From Modestobacter sp. DSM 44400 (GTDB lineage Bacteria > Actinomycetota > Actinomycetes > Mycobacteriales > Geodermatophilaceae), in NCBI RefSeq assembly GCF_900107175.1, contig NZ_FNOZ01000002.1, positions 1 to 64,000 on the forward strand: a stretch of DNA of 64,000 bases. The letters run 5' to 3'. Of the stretch, positions 32,051 through 40,743 are shown one piece after another; position 1 is the first letter of the stretch, and the number at the start of each line of letters is the position of its first letter. The notes below the pieces were generated by a model. That model did no database searches and was not told the origin of the DNA. It was given only the letters and a program-made list of their open reading frames with translations. The position numbers were made by a program, and so were the translations under genes.

Positions 32051-32390
32051 ATGACCGCGCCGGCACGGGCGCCGGTGGCGGCCGGCGTCCTGCGCGCTGG
32101 TCGGCTGCGGGGCCGGCCCGGTGACCGGCTGCCCGGCCATCGGGTACGTGGATGTCCTGGTCGTGGAGTTGGCCCCCGAGTGGCCAGTCGACCAGGCCCG
32201 CACCGTGACCATCGCCTGCGAGGGCCAGTGCAGCGATCCGTCGGCCGGGGGACAAGGCGCCGGCGAGCGCATCGAACCGGTGACCGCGAGCGAGGCCGTC
32301 TTCTACTGGGGCGCGCAAGCTGACTCCGTCGGCAGGACCGAGGAGTGCGGCGGCCCGCAGCGGGCCACGGTCACCGTCCCGGCGCCCTGA
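32051..32390 (+). pseudogene. small lipoprotein-like gene with an internal frameshift
   Basis: ATG 32051 (MTAPARAPVAAGVL) begins what looks like a signal peptide, but the lipobox-like LVGCGAG and the mature part (GYVDVLVVELAPEWPVD...ECGGPQRATVTVPAP) are in the next frame, to 32390. Joining them by a +1 shift near 32090-32097 gives a ~110-residue secreted lipoprotein. As sequenced, only a leaderless 89-residue reading from GTG 32121 is open. Mutation or base-count error; role unknown. Confidence 0.5.
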
Positions 32391-32422
32391 CTGCACCGCC
32401 GCGATGACCACCCGGCGCCGGT

Positions 32423-32968
32423 TCACTCGCCCGTCTGACCGTCTATCGACTCGCGGATCAAGTCTGCCTGCCCGTTGTGCCGGGCGTACTCCTCGGTCAT
32501 GTGGGAGAGCACCCAGCGGAGCGAGACGCGTCCCAGCCAGGCTGGGTGCGTGTCGTCGAGCGCAGCGGCGCCGCCATCCCTGAGCCGCCCGCCGACGACG
32601 GTCCGTGCGCGCTGCACACGCTCGCTCCACAGCGCACGCAGCTCGTCGCCGCTGTCGTCGGCCGCGCTGCGCCACTCCCAGCCGGGGTCTGCCGCACGGT
32701 CGACGCCCGCCCACGGCTCCGCGGTCGGCTCGCCGCCCACGGCCTCCGTGAACCACTCGTCCTCGACCTGGGCCAGGTGCTTCAACAGCCCGCCGAGCGG
32801 GATCGGGGAGGGCGACAGCGCGACCCGCAGCTGGTCGTCGGTCAGACCCGCGCACTTCCACGCCAACGTCGCCCGCTGGTACTCGAGGAACCCCAGCAAC
32901 GTCGCGACCTCACCGCCGGCCAGCGGCGGGAGCGGCCGGCCGTGCTCGTCCGTGCTGCCCTCGGCCAT
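32423..32968 (-). CDS. DinB/DUF664-family protein
   Basis: 181 residues. FLEYQRATLAWKCAGLTDDQL, GLLKHLAQVEDEWF and WVLSHMTEEYARHNGQADLIRE give the DinB-fold histidine set (H in LKHL, H in LSHM, H in RHNG). DUF664 members are often annotated as mycothiol-dependent in actinobacteria. ATG 32968; no obvious operon partner. A second DinB-type gene lies 1.5 kb away but is only distantly similar. Confidence 0.8.
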   Translation of the reverse strand: MAEGSTDEHGRPLPPLAGGEVATLLGFLEYQRATLAWKCAGLTDDQLRVALSPSPIPLGGLLKHLAQVEDEWFTEAVGGEPTAEPWAGVDRAADPGWEWRSAADDSGDELRALWSERVQRARTVVGGRLRDGGAAALDDTHPAWLGRVSLRWVLSHMTEEYARHNGQADLIRESIDGQTGE

Positions 32969-33157
32969 GGTCGGAACGTAGCTCGTCGCTCTCCGGCACC
33001 TGGTCCGGGCTCACCCGCGGTCGGGACGACACAGCACGGCCGGACCAAGCATCCTCGAGCAACGCTTCCAGAACCGGCGGTCGACGGCGGCGAACTCCAC
33101 CCGGACCCCGGGGAGCCTCGACCCCCTCGTCCATCCGTACGGGCGCGGCCGCCGAGT

Positions 33158-34294
33158 TCAGGCCTCGGCCGGCGCCGCGGCGCCACGCATCCGGCGGCCG
33201 ACGGCGGTGTACCGCCACACCAGTGCCGAGACCAGCCACGCCGCCAGGAACAGCCCGACGATCACGAAGCCGACCGCGCTCAGGTCCAGCGACCCCAGCC
33301 AGGCGACCGGCCCGGAGGTGAGCCCCATCCGCTCGGTGATCAGCGCCAGCACCTCCAGGCCACCGATCGCGAGCGCGACGACGACCGACAGCGCAGTGAC
33401 CGTGAGGTTGTAGAACATCTTCCGGCTCGGTGAGGCGAACGCCCAGCCGTACGCGTACCCCATGGCCGCGCCGTCGGCGGCGTCGAGCAGGCACATGCCG
33501 GCCGCGAAGAGCACCGGCAGCACCATGATCGCGTACCAGGGCAGCGAGAAGGCGACCGCGCCGCCGGCGAGCACCAGCAGCCCGACCTCGGTGGCGGTGT
33601 CGAAGCCCAGGCCGAACAGCAGGCCGACCGGGTACATGTGCCAGGGCTTGCTCACCCGGCGGGTGACCCGGCCCAGGATCCGGTTGAGCACGCCGCGCTT
33701 GGCCAGCTGCTCCTCCAGCGCCTGCTCGTCGAGCTGGCCGGTCCGGGAGCGCCGGTAGACCTTGAGGATCCCGACGAACACGACGAGGTTGAGGCTGCCC
33801 ACCAGCAGCAGGAACGTGGCCGACACCGACAGGCCCACGGTGCCGGTCAGCTGCTGGAGCGTGGAATCCTCGTTCCCGACCTGGCCGGCCAGCGCCCGAA
33901 GTCCGAAGGCCAGCAGCACGCAGAGGCCGAAGACGACCGAGGAGTGGCCGAGGGAGAACCAGAAGCCCACCGACAGCGGACGGCGCCGGCTGCCCTGCAG
34001 CGCGCGGGTGGTGTTGTCGATGGCTGCGATGTGGTCGGCGTCGAAGGCGTGCCGCATGCCGAGGGTGTAGGCGGTCAGCCCCAGCCCGACACCGAAGACC
34101 GTCGTCCCGCCGAGCTGGTAATGCTCCGGGACGACGAGGAGCAGCAGGGTGCCCCAGCCGAGCACGTGGAGCAGGAGGATGAACCCGCCCATGCCGGCCA
34201 AGCTGCGCCACTCGGCCCGGGTGGGACGGCCGCCGGGCGGGAGCTCGGACGTCAGATCGGTGTCCGCGATGGTCACGACGTCCGGCGCGCTCAT
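33158..34294 (-). CDS. NicT-type nickel/cobalt permease
   Basis: 378 residues, eight membrane helices. It carries the signature MRHAFDADHIAAIDN near residue 81 and LLFGLGFDTATEVGLL near 240, which define NiCoT transporters. ATG 34294 is chosen because GAGGGTGA sits just upstream; a GTG at 34318 would start inside the operator-like palindrome. It takes up Ni2+ and/or Co2+; the preference cannot be read from sequence. Confidence 0.93.
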   Translation of the reverse strand: MSAPDVVTIADTDLTSELPPGGRPTRAEWRSLAGMGGFILLLHVLGWGTLLLLVVPEHYQLGGTTVFGVGLGLTAYTLGMRHAFDADHIAAIDNTTRALQGSRRRPLSVGFWFSLGHSSVVFGLCVLLAFGLRALAGQVGNEDSTLQQLTGTVGLSVSATFLLLVGSLNLVVFVGILKVYRRSRTGQLDEQALEEQLAKRGVLNRILGRVTRRVSKPWHMYPVGLLFGLGFDTATEVGLLVLAGGAVAFSLPWYAIMVLPVLFAAGMCLLDAADGAAMGYAYGWAFASPSRKMFYNLTVTALSVVVALAIGGLEVLALITERMGLTSGPVAWLGSLDLSAVGFVIVGLFLAAWLVSALVWRYTAVGRRMRGAAAPAEA

Positions 34295-34309
34295 GGCGTC
34301 ACCCTCGGC

Positions 34310-34332
34310 TTGTTGCACATCGCTCGCAACAA
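34310..34332 (-). promoter_or_regulatory. palindromic operator before nicT
   Basis: TTGTTGC and GCAACAA, exact inverted repeats, are separated by 9 nt and centred 27 bp upstream of the nicT ATG. The symmetric TTGC/GCAA arms recall binding sites of Fur-family nickel sensor Nur, though the spacing is not the textbook one. A metal-responsive repressor is a reasonable guess; no regulator gene is adjacent. Confidence 0.55.
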
Positions 34333-34372
34333 AACCACATGCGGCGCCCCCAGCGCGAGGTGGCGCGCCCGG

Positions 34373-34810
34373 TCAGTCCCAGGTTCGCCGCTGCTTCTTC
34401 AGCTGCCCGCGCTGTTTCTTGGCCTCGATCCGCCGCTCTTTCGAGCCGCGGGTGGGCTTGGTCTTCCGGCGCGGCGGGGCCGGGGGCGCCAACGCCGCGC
34501 GCAGGACGGCCGCGAGCCGAGCGCGGGCGGCCTCCCGGTTGCGCAGCTGGGCGCGGTGCTCGCTGGCCGCGATGGTGAGCACCCCGTCGACCAGCCGGTC
34601 GCCGAGCCGCTGCACCAGCCGGGTGCGCTGCGGCTCGCTCAGGCCCGGCAGCTCCAGTAGCGGAACCGACAGTTCGACCCGGGAGTCGGCGGTGTTCACG
34701 CCCTGCCCGCCGGGCCCCGAGGAGCGCGAGAACCGCCACGACAGCGCCCCGGCCGGGACGACGAGGTCGCCGACGACCGGCAGGTCACCGAACGCGTCGT
34801 CCCCGGGCAT
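34373..34810 (-). CDS. arfB: ribosome-rescue peptidyl-tRNA hydrolase ArfB
   Basis: 145 residues. The release-factor catalytic loop SSGPGGQGVNT is at residues 30-40, with GGQ hydrolysing peptidyl-tRNA. A basic, unstructured tail (KTKPTRGSKERRIEAKKQR) enters the empty mRNA channel of stalled ribosomes, the hallmark of ArfB/YaeJ. No codon-recognition domain is present, as expected. Starts ATG 34810. Confidence 0.93.
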   Translation of the reverse strand: MPGDDAFGDLPVVGDLVVPAGALSWRFSRSSGPGGQGVNTADSRVELSVPLLELPGLSEPQRTRLVQRLGDRLVDGVLTIAASEHRAQLRNREAARARLAAVLRAALAPPAPPRRKTKPTRGSKERRIEAKKQRGQLKKQRRTWD

Positions 34811-35095
34811 GCCGGACAGTCTCCCCGACCGGCGCGGTGCGGACGACCCACTTCCGCCGCAGCTGCTGGCACCCGGCCGCCATGACCGATGCCGACCCGG
34901 CCCGGCTGGCAGGTCGTCGACGTGCCGACCGCCCTGTTGGTCCTCGCGGCAGCTCGGACGCCGTGATCGCCGACCTCCTCGGCGCCCTGTATTCGACCGG
35001 CATCCGCGGGGTGCTGCCTCTCCTGCTGGCAGTGCGGATCACCCGCCCGCCCGGCTCCCGGATGCCGGCGCCCGCCGGCGTCTGACGCCGCTCGC
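34811..35095 (+). other. intergenic stretch, no supported gene
   Basis: An 82-codon rightward frame (34837-35085) covers this gap, but it has no RBS, an Arg-rich start and no recognised similarity. I cannot support it as a gene. It may contain the promoter for arfB. Confidence 0.4.
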
Positions 35096-35380
35096 TCAGC
35101 CGGCCGCGGGCACCGGGTCGGCCCCGTTGGATCCGCCGGGGCGGCAGCGCAGCAGCCGGCGCGCGGCGAGCCAGCTCCCCCGCCGGGCGCCGTGGCCCTC
35201 CAGCGCCTGGACGGCGTACTCCGAGCAGGTGGGCGTGAAGTGGCAGACCGGACGCCGGTGTGGGCTGACCTCCCGCTGGTAGACCCGCACGGCGGCGACC
35301 AGCCGGTCGGCGAGCGTGCCCCGCGAGCCGACCGCCCGGACGCGCCGGGCCGTCGACGGAGCAACCAGCATCATGTCCAT
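35096..35380 (-). CDS. yidD: membrane protein insertion efficiency factor YidD
   Basis: 94 residues. The YidD core is clear: YQREVSPHRRPVCHFTPTCSEYAVQAL, split here by its conserved cysteines, then GHGARRGSWLAARRLLRCRPGG. YidD assists YidC-dependent insertion at the membrane, through an N-terminal amphipathic helix. The usual rnpA-yidD-yidC cluster is absent. It is in the same frame as the small Gly-rich gene upstream, with one TGA between. Confidence 0.88.
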   Translation of the reverse strand: MDMMLVAPSTARRVRAVGSRGTLADRLVAAVRVYQREVSPHRRPVCHFTPTCSEYAVQALEGHGARRGSWLAARRLLRCRPGGSNGADPVPAAG

Positions 35381-35407
35381 GCCGCAGCCCAGCGACTCGG
35401 CCAGGCA

Positions 35408-35575
35408 TCACCCGGTGTTGAGCAGCAGCAGGTCGCGGAGGCAGCCGCCGCCCCCGCCGCCCCGCTGATAGCGCGGGCCGCCGTACTGCGGTCCGTAGCC
35501 GTATCCGCGGCGGGGCCCGCCCCAGCCACGTCGCCGGCGCGGACCGCCGCCGCCCCATCCCCAGACGAAGACCAT
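35408..35575 (-). CDS. small Gly/Arg/Tyr/Trp-rich protein before yidD
   Basis: 55 residues from ATG 35575, preceded by GAGGGAGA. Low-complexity RRRRGWGGPRRGYGYGPQYGG is followed by a more ordered GCLRDLLLLNTG end. After its TGA stop the same frame continues CLAESLGCGMDMML into yidD. The end looks cut off: with TGC instead of TGA it would read NTGCCLAES. Function unknown; could be a leader peptide, or the front part of a fused protein. Confidence 0.5.
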   Translation of the reverse strand: MVFVWGWGGGGPRRRRGWGGPRRGYGYGPQYGGPRYQRGGGGGGCLRDLLLLNTG

Positions 35576-35683
35576 GGTCGCGTTCTCCCTCATGTCGTCC
35601 GCGGTGCGCGCGCGCCGCGGTGCTCGTGTCGATCGTGCTGTGTGACCGGCCGTTCCGCTGGGCGACCGGGGAGACTGACCCGG

Positions 35684-36601
35684 GTGAGCCGTCTCTCCCT
35701 CGGCGCCGCGCTGGCCGCCGGTCCCGTCGTCCTGGACGGCGGGCTGTCCACCGAGCTGGAGTTCCGTGGGCACGACGTGACCTCGGCGCTCTGGTCGGCC
35801 CGGCTGCTGCGCGACGACCCGCAGGCCATCGCCGGCGCCCACGCCGCCTTTGCGGCGGCTGGCGCCCAGGTGGCGACGACGGCCAGCTACCAGGCCACGC
35901 TGCCCGGCTTCGCCGCCGCGGGCATCGACGCGGCGGCGGCGTCGACGCTGATCCGCCGGTCGGTGCAGCTGGCCCGGGAGGGGATGGCCACAGCCGGCCG
36001 GGACGGCTGGGTGGCCGGTTCGGTGGGCCCGTACGGCGCTTACCTGGCCGACGGGTCGGAATACCACGGCGACTACGTCGTCGGTACGTCGGTCGCCGAG
36101 CTGCGGGCCTTCCACCGGCCGCGACTGGAGCTGCTGGCCGAGGCCGGAGTCGACGTGCTGGCCTGCGAGACAGTGCCCGCCGCCGCGGAGGTCAAGGCGC
36201 TGCTGGCGGAGGTCGACCGGCTCGGCATTCCCGCGTGGCTCTCGCTCACCGCGGCGACCGGCCCTGACGGGGTACCGCGCAGCCGCCGGGGCGAACTCCT
36301 GTCCGACGTGCTGGCCGCCACCCGCGACGTCCCGGCCCTGATCGCCGTGGGGGTCAACTGCACCGACCCGGCGGGCGTCGTCCCGGCGATCGGGGTCGCG
36401 GCGGCGGCCAGCGGCAAGCCCGTCATCGTCTATCCCAACAGCGGCGAGCTGTGGGACGCCGCCGCCCGGCAGTGGACCGGCGCCGCCGGCGTCGGCGACG
36501 TGACCAGCTGGGTGGCCGCGGGCGCCCGGCTGGTCGGCGGCTGCTGCCGGGTACGGCCGGCCGACGTCCGCGACATCGCCGACGCGGTCGCCGGCGGCTG
36601 A
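35684..36601 (+). CDS. mmuM: homocysteine S-methyltransferase
   Basis: 305 residues. Zn-binding cysteines are seen in VGVNCTDP near residue 227 and in GGCCRV near 288. GGLSTELEFRGHD at the N terminus and GSVGPYGAYLADGSEYHG are typical of MmuM/HMT enzymes, which make methionine from S-methylmethionine or SAM. GTG 35684 lies 7 nt after GAGACT, possibly leaderless. No permease gene is adjacent. Confidence 0.9.
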   Translation: MSRLSLGAALAAGPVVLDGGLSTELEFRGHDVTSALWSARLLRDDPQAIAGAHAAFAAAGAQVATTASYQATLPGFAAAGIDAAAASTLIRRSVQLAREGMATAGRDGWVAGSVGPYGAYLADGSEYHGDYVVGTSVAELRAFHRPRLELLAEAGVDVLACETVPAAAEVKALLAEVDRLGIPAWLSLTAATGPDGVPRSRRGELLSDVLAATRDVPALIAVGVNCTDPAGVVPAIGVAAAASGKPVIVYPNSGELWDAAARQWTGAAGVGDVTSWVAAGARLVGGCCRVRPADVRDIADAVAGG

Positions 36602-36615
36602 CCCGGCTCAGCCGG

Positions 36616-37473
36616 TCACAGGATCGGGTTGCCGCCGGTGACCGCGACCCGGGCGCCGGACACATAACTGGCCTCGTCGCTGGCCAGCAGCACGTAGACC
36701 GGGGCGAGCTCGGCCGGCTGCGCGGCCCGGCCCATCGGCACCTGCTCGCCGAAGCCCTCGACCTTCTCCTCCGGCATCGTCGAGGGGATCAACGGCGTCC
36801 ACACCGGGCCGGGGGCCACGCTGTTGGCCCGGATGCCCTTCTCGGCCAGCAACTGGGCCAAGCTGGCGGTGAAGTTGGCGATCCCGGCCTTGGTCATCGC
36901 ATACGGAGCCAGCGTATGGCTGGGCATGTCGGAGTTCACCGACGAGGAGTTGATGATCGCCGCACCCGGCTGCATGTGCGGGATCGCGTCCCTGCACAGC
37001 ACGAACATCGCGGTCAGGTTCGTGGCCACCGTGTGGTCCCACTCCTCGTCGCTGATCTCGTCGAGGGACCCGTGGGTCATCTGGAACGCGGCGTTGTTGA
37101 CCAGCACGTCGACCCGGCCGAACTCCTCGACGCACCTCGGGATGATCGTCTTGGCGTGCGCCCGGTCGGACAGGTCTCCGGCGACCAGCACGCAGGTCCG
37201 GCCCGCCTGCTCGACGTAGCGGGCAGTGTCCTGAGCGTCCTCGTGCTCGTCGAGGTAGGCGATGAGCACGTCGGCTCCCTCCCGCGCGAAGGCGATGGCC
37301 ACCGCCCGGCCGATACCGCTGTCCCCGCCGGTGATGACGGCCTTCTTCCCGGTCAGCCGCCCGGAGCCGCGGTAGCTCTCCTCGCCGTGGTCGGGCTCGG
37401 GATCCATCGCGCCGAGAGTGCCGGGCGGGGTCTGCTGCTGAGTGGGCTGCGATTCGGGACGGGGCTCTGACAT
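36616..37473 (-). CDS. SDR oxidoreductase, general-stress type
   Basis: 285 residues. The N-terminal ~45 residues are a polar tail (TQQQTPPGTLGAMDPEPDHGEESY) typical of the YhdF/GSP39-like branch, then TGGDSGIGRA, NNAAFQ and the active site Ser...YAMTKAG. The C terminus is VAVTGGNPIL. Probable NADP-dependent dehydrogenase of unknown substrate. It converges with mmuM at 14 bp spacing. Confidence 0.88.
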   Translation of the reverse strand: MSEPRPESQPTQQQTPPGTLGAMDPEPDHGEESYRGSGRLTGKKAVITGGDSGIGRAVAIAFAREGADVLIAYLDEHEDAQDTARYVEQAGRTCVLVAGDLSDRAHAKTIIPRCVEEFGRVDVLVNNAAFQMTHGSLDEISDEEWDHTVATNLTAMFVLCRDAIPHMQPGAAIINSSSVNSDMPSHTLAPYAMTKAGIANFTASLAQLLAEKGIRANSVAPGPVWTPLIPSTMPEEKVEGFGEQVPMGRAAQPAELAPVYVLLASDEASYVSGARVAVTGGNPIL

Positions 37474-37589
37474 CGGGGCCTCCTGCGATCGGTGCGCTGG
37501 CGCGCCGCCGTCCCGCTACCCCTGCACGGGCGGGTCAACCGACGTCCTGGGCGGGAAGGTCTGCGGCATCGGGCACGCTGTCCCCCACG

Positions 37590-40196
37590 ATGACGCTCTC
37601 CCCCGCCGGCACCGACTCGACCCCGGCCGACTCCCCCGCCACCGCGCTGCCCTCCCCGCCCTCAGGGGCGCTGATCGCCGACCCCGACGACCTGAGCGAG
37701 CTGCTGGCCCTGGGCGACGACCCGGACGCGGTGTTCGCCCGCTTCGCCCAGTGGGCCGAGGACGCCGGCACCGTGCTGTACCCGGCGCAGGAGGAGGCGC
37801 TGATCGAGCTGGTCAGCGGCGCCAACGTCGTCCTCGCGACCCCGACCGGATCGGGCAAGTCGCTGGTCGCGACGGGCGCGCAGTTCGCGGCACTGGCGGC
37901 CGACCGGGTGAGCTTCTACACGGCTCCTATCAAGGCGCTGGTGAGCGAAAAGTTCTTCGCCCTCTGCGGGGTCTTCGGCGCGGCCAACGTCGGGATGCTC
38001 ACCGGTGACGCCAGCGTCAACGCCGACGCCCCGATCATCGCCTGCACTGCCGAGGTGCTGGCCAACATCGCCCTGCGCGAAGGCCCGGATGCCGACATCG
38101 GCCTGGTCGTGATGGACGAGTTCCACTTCTACGGCGACCCCGACCGCGGCTGGGCGTGGCAGGTGCCGCTGATCGAGCTGCCGAAGGCCCAGTTCCTGCT
38201 GATGTCGGCGACGCTCGGGGACATGACCTCGCTGCGGGAGGACCTCACCCGGCGCACCGGGCGGCCGACCGCGCTGGTGGCCAACGCCGAGCGCCCGGTG
38301 CCGCTGCACCACTACTACGCCACGACGCCGATGCACGAGACGATCGCCGAGCTGCTGGACACCCGGCAGGCACCGGTCTACGTCGTCCACTTCACCCAGG
38401 CCTCGGCGCTGGAGCGGGCGCAGGCGCTGATGAGCGTAAACGTGTCGACCAAGGAGGAGAAGGCCGCGATCGCGGACATGATCGCCGGCTTCCGGTTCTC
38501 CTCCGCCTTCGGGACGACGCTGTCCCGCCTGGTCCGGCACGGCATCGGCGTCCACCACGCCGGAATGCTGCCCAAGTACCGGCGACTGGTCGAGCAACTG
38601 GCCCAGGCCGGGCTGCTGAAGATCATCTGCGGCACCGACACCCTCGGGGTCGGCATCAACGTGCCGATCCGCACCGTGGTGTTCTCCGCGTTGAGCAAGT
38701 ACGACGGCACCCGGACCCGGCTGCTCAACGCCCGGGAGTTCCACCAGATCGCCGGTCGCGCGGGGCGGGCCGGCTACGACACCGCGGGCACCGTCGTCGT
38801 TCAGGCGCCGGAGCACGAGGTGGAGAACCTCAAGCAGTTCGCCAAGGTCGCCGACGACCCGAAGAAGCGCCGCAAGCTGGTGCGCCGCAAGGCCCCCGAG
38901 GGCATGGTGCCGTGGAGCGAGTCGACCCAGCAGCGGCTCATCAACGCTGAGCCCGAGCCGCTGACCAGCCACTTCCGGGTGTCGACCGGCATGCTGCTCA
39001 ACGTCGTCGCCCGGCCCGGCGACCCGTTCGCGGCGATGCGACACCTGCTCACCGAGAACCACGAGCCGCGCGCCCGGCAGCGCAAGCACGTCCGGGAGGC
39101 GATCGGCATCGCCCGGGGGCTGCTGGGCGCCGGGGTCATCGAGCGGCTGGACACCCCCGGTCCGGACGGCCGGCGGTACCGGCTGACCGTCGACCTGCCC
39201 CCGGACTTCGCGCTCAACCAGCCGCTGTCGACCTTCGCGCTGGCTGCGATCGGGCTGCTCGACCCCGAGTCCGACACGTACGTCCTGGACGTCGTCTCGG
39301 TGATCGAGGCGACGCTGGACGACCCGCGGCAGATCCTGGCCGCGCAGCTGAACAAGGCCAAGGGCGAGGCCGTCGCGCAGATGAAGGCCGAGGGCATCGA
39401 GTACGACGAGCGGATGGAGCTGCTCGAGGAGATCAGCTATCCCAAGCCGCTGGCCGAGCTCCTGGAGTTCGCCTTCGAGACCTACCGTGCCGGCAACCCG
39501 TGGGTCGCGGACGCCCAGCTGTCCCCCAAGTCCGTGGTGCGGGACATGTGGGAGCGGGCGATGACCTTCCGGGAGCTGGTCAACAACTACAGCCTGACCC
39601 GCTCCGAAGGCGCGGTGCTGCGGTACCTGTCCGACGCGTTCAAGGCGCTGCGGTCCGGGGTGCCGGCCGACGCACGCACCGAGGAGGTCACCGACCTGGT
39701 CGAGTGGCTCGGCGAGCTGGTGCGCCAGGTCGACTCGTCGCTGCTCGACGAGTGGGAGCAGCTGACCAGCCCCGACCAACCGCTGGACGCGCCGGTGTCC
39801 GTCCCGGCCCGGCCCCGGCCGCTGACCGGCAACGAGCGGGCGTTCACCGCGATGGTCCGCAACGCGCTGTTCCGCCGGGTCGAACTGATCGCCCGCCGCC
39901 GCTGGTATGACCTGGGTGAGCTGGACTACGCCGCCGGCTGGGACGCCGAGCGGTGGGGCGAGGTGGTGCAGGGCTACTTCGCCGACCACGACGAGCTGAA
40001 CACCGGCGCCGACGCCCGCGGACCGGCGCTGCTCATCGTCGACAAGTCGACACCGGGGGTCTGGCGGGTCCGGCAGGTCCTGGACGACCCGGCCGGCGAC
40101 CACGACTGGGGCTTCGACGTCGAGGTCGACCTGGAGGCCTCCGACGAGGAGGGCGCGGTAGTGCTGCGCCTGGTGGACGCGGGCCGCCGCGATTGA
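37590..40196 (+). CDS. Ski2-like DExH RNA helicase with DUF3516
   Basis: 868 residues. Walker A is ATPTGSGKSLVA near residue 85; the DExH box is written DEFH in VVMDEFHFYGD; motif III MSATLGDM; motif VI HQIAGRAGRAGYDT. The C-terminal ~350 residues match the actinobacterial DUF3516 arrangement. Likely acts in RNA turnover or ribosome-related remodelling. ATG 37590 follows a polar stretch with no strong RBS. The stop sits in a GC-rich repeat (copy D). Confidence 0.9.
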   Translation: MTLSPAGTDSTPADSPATALPSPPSGALIADPDDLSELLALGDDPDAVFARFAQWAEDAGTVLYPAQEEALIELVSGANVVLATPTGSGKSLVATGAQFAALAADRVSFYTAPIKALVSEKFFALCGVFGAANVGMLTGDASVNADAPIIACTAEVLANIALREGPDADIGLVVMDEFHFYGDPDRGWAWQVPLIELPKAQFLLMSATLGDMTSLREDLTRRTGRPTALVANAERPVPLHHYYATTPMHETIAELLDTRQAPVYVVHFTQASALERAQALMSVNVSTKEEKAAIADMIAGFRFSSAFGTTLSRLVRHGIGVHHAGMLPKYRRLVEQLAQAGLLKIICGTDTLGVGINVPIRTVVFSALSKYDGTRTRLLNAREFHQIAGRAGRAGYDTAGTVVVQAPEHEVENLKQFAKVADDPKKRRKLVRRKAPEGMVPWSESTQQRLINAEPEPLTSHFRVSTGMLLNVVARPGDPFAAMRHLLTENHEPRARQRKHVREAIGIARGLLGAGVIERLDTPGPDGRRYRLTVDLPPDFALNQPLSTFALAAIGLLDPESDTYVLDVVSVIEATLDDPRQILAAQLNKAKGEAVAQMKAEGIEYDERMELLEEISYPKPLAELLEFAFETYRAGNPWVADAQLSPKSVVRDMWERAMTFRELVNNYSLTRSEGAVLRYLSDAFKALRSGVPADARTEEVTDLVEWLGELVRQVDSSLLDEWEQLTSPDQPLDAPVSVPARPRPLTGNERAFTAMVRNALFRRVELIARRRWYDLGELDYAAGWDAERWGEVVQGYFADHDELNTGADARGPALLIVDKSTPGVWRVRQVLDDPAGDHDWGFDVEVDLEASDEEGAVVLRLVDAGRRD

Positions 40197-40311
40197 AGAA
40201 GGGCCACCCCCCGCCCCCACCACTCCCAGGCTCGCGGTGGGCCCCCGGCGATGGCCTGACCCTCCTCTCCCTCGCAAGCTCGGCTCGGGGCCCTGGAGGG
40301 GGCCGGTCCGG
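40197..40311 (+). repeat. stop-codon-linked GC-rich repeat, copy D
   Basis: Begins at the helicase stop as TGAAGAAGGGCCACC, then CACCACTCCCAGGCTCGCGG TGGGCCC (one element), a TGACC joint, and a second degenerate unit ending CCCTGGAGGGGGCC. The middle follows the same plan as copies B and C: left arm, CTC(G/C)CAGGCTCGC loop, right arm. Likely terminator for the helicase gene. Confidence 0.7.
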
Positions 40312-40329
40312 CACGGCCGGGCCGGGCGT

Positions 40330-40743
40330 GTGGGCGCACTTCTCGCGGGGGCGGCACGCCGACCCGGCGGCGACCGCGACGCAGCTGGGCATCGCCGCCG
40401 ACGCCGACGCGTGGCAGCGGACCGGCTGGGTTACTGGACGGCGCGACTGCGGGCGCGGACCTGCCGGCCGAGCAGGTGCCGCCCGGCCTGCGGCCGAGGG
40501 CGATGGTGGGGGGCGGCGGCTGCGCGGTCCGCACCGGCGCGCGCCGTCGACCCCGCCCGTCCGGTGATCGCCCACCTGCTCGAGCACATCACCGAGTCCC
40601 GCGGACGGGCCGAGCGGTCCGGGCTGAGGCTCGTCTGGCGCGGGCCGGACGCCGGCAGCCCCGACCCGGCCGACGTCCGGCTGGTCTACGCCGACCGGCC
40701 GGTCGACGACGAGCTGCTGGCCCGGGTGGTCGCCCTCCCCTGA
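40330..40743 (+). pseudogene. degenerate hypothetical gene
   Basis: Coding-like segments lie in three frames: VWAHFSRGRHADPAATATQLGI in one, then GYWTARLRA, then LPAEQVPPGLRPRAM, and finally LLEHITESRGRAERSGLRLVWRG...LLARVVALP to a stop at 40743. Together they look like one ~135-residue protein broken by at least two shifts. No family recognised. Its end overlaps the 3' end of the leftward SRPBCC gene by 58 bp. Confidence 0.4.

Noticed and set aside
34837-35085. 82-codon rightward ORF
   Set aside because: No RBS, no recognisable composition or motif, in a short intergenic gap.
37662-40277. 871-codon leftward open frame opposite the helicase
   Set aside because: Antisense shadow of a high-GC gene; the opposite strand has a full set of helicase motifs, and this frame reads Val/Gly/Gln/His-rich with no domain.
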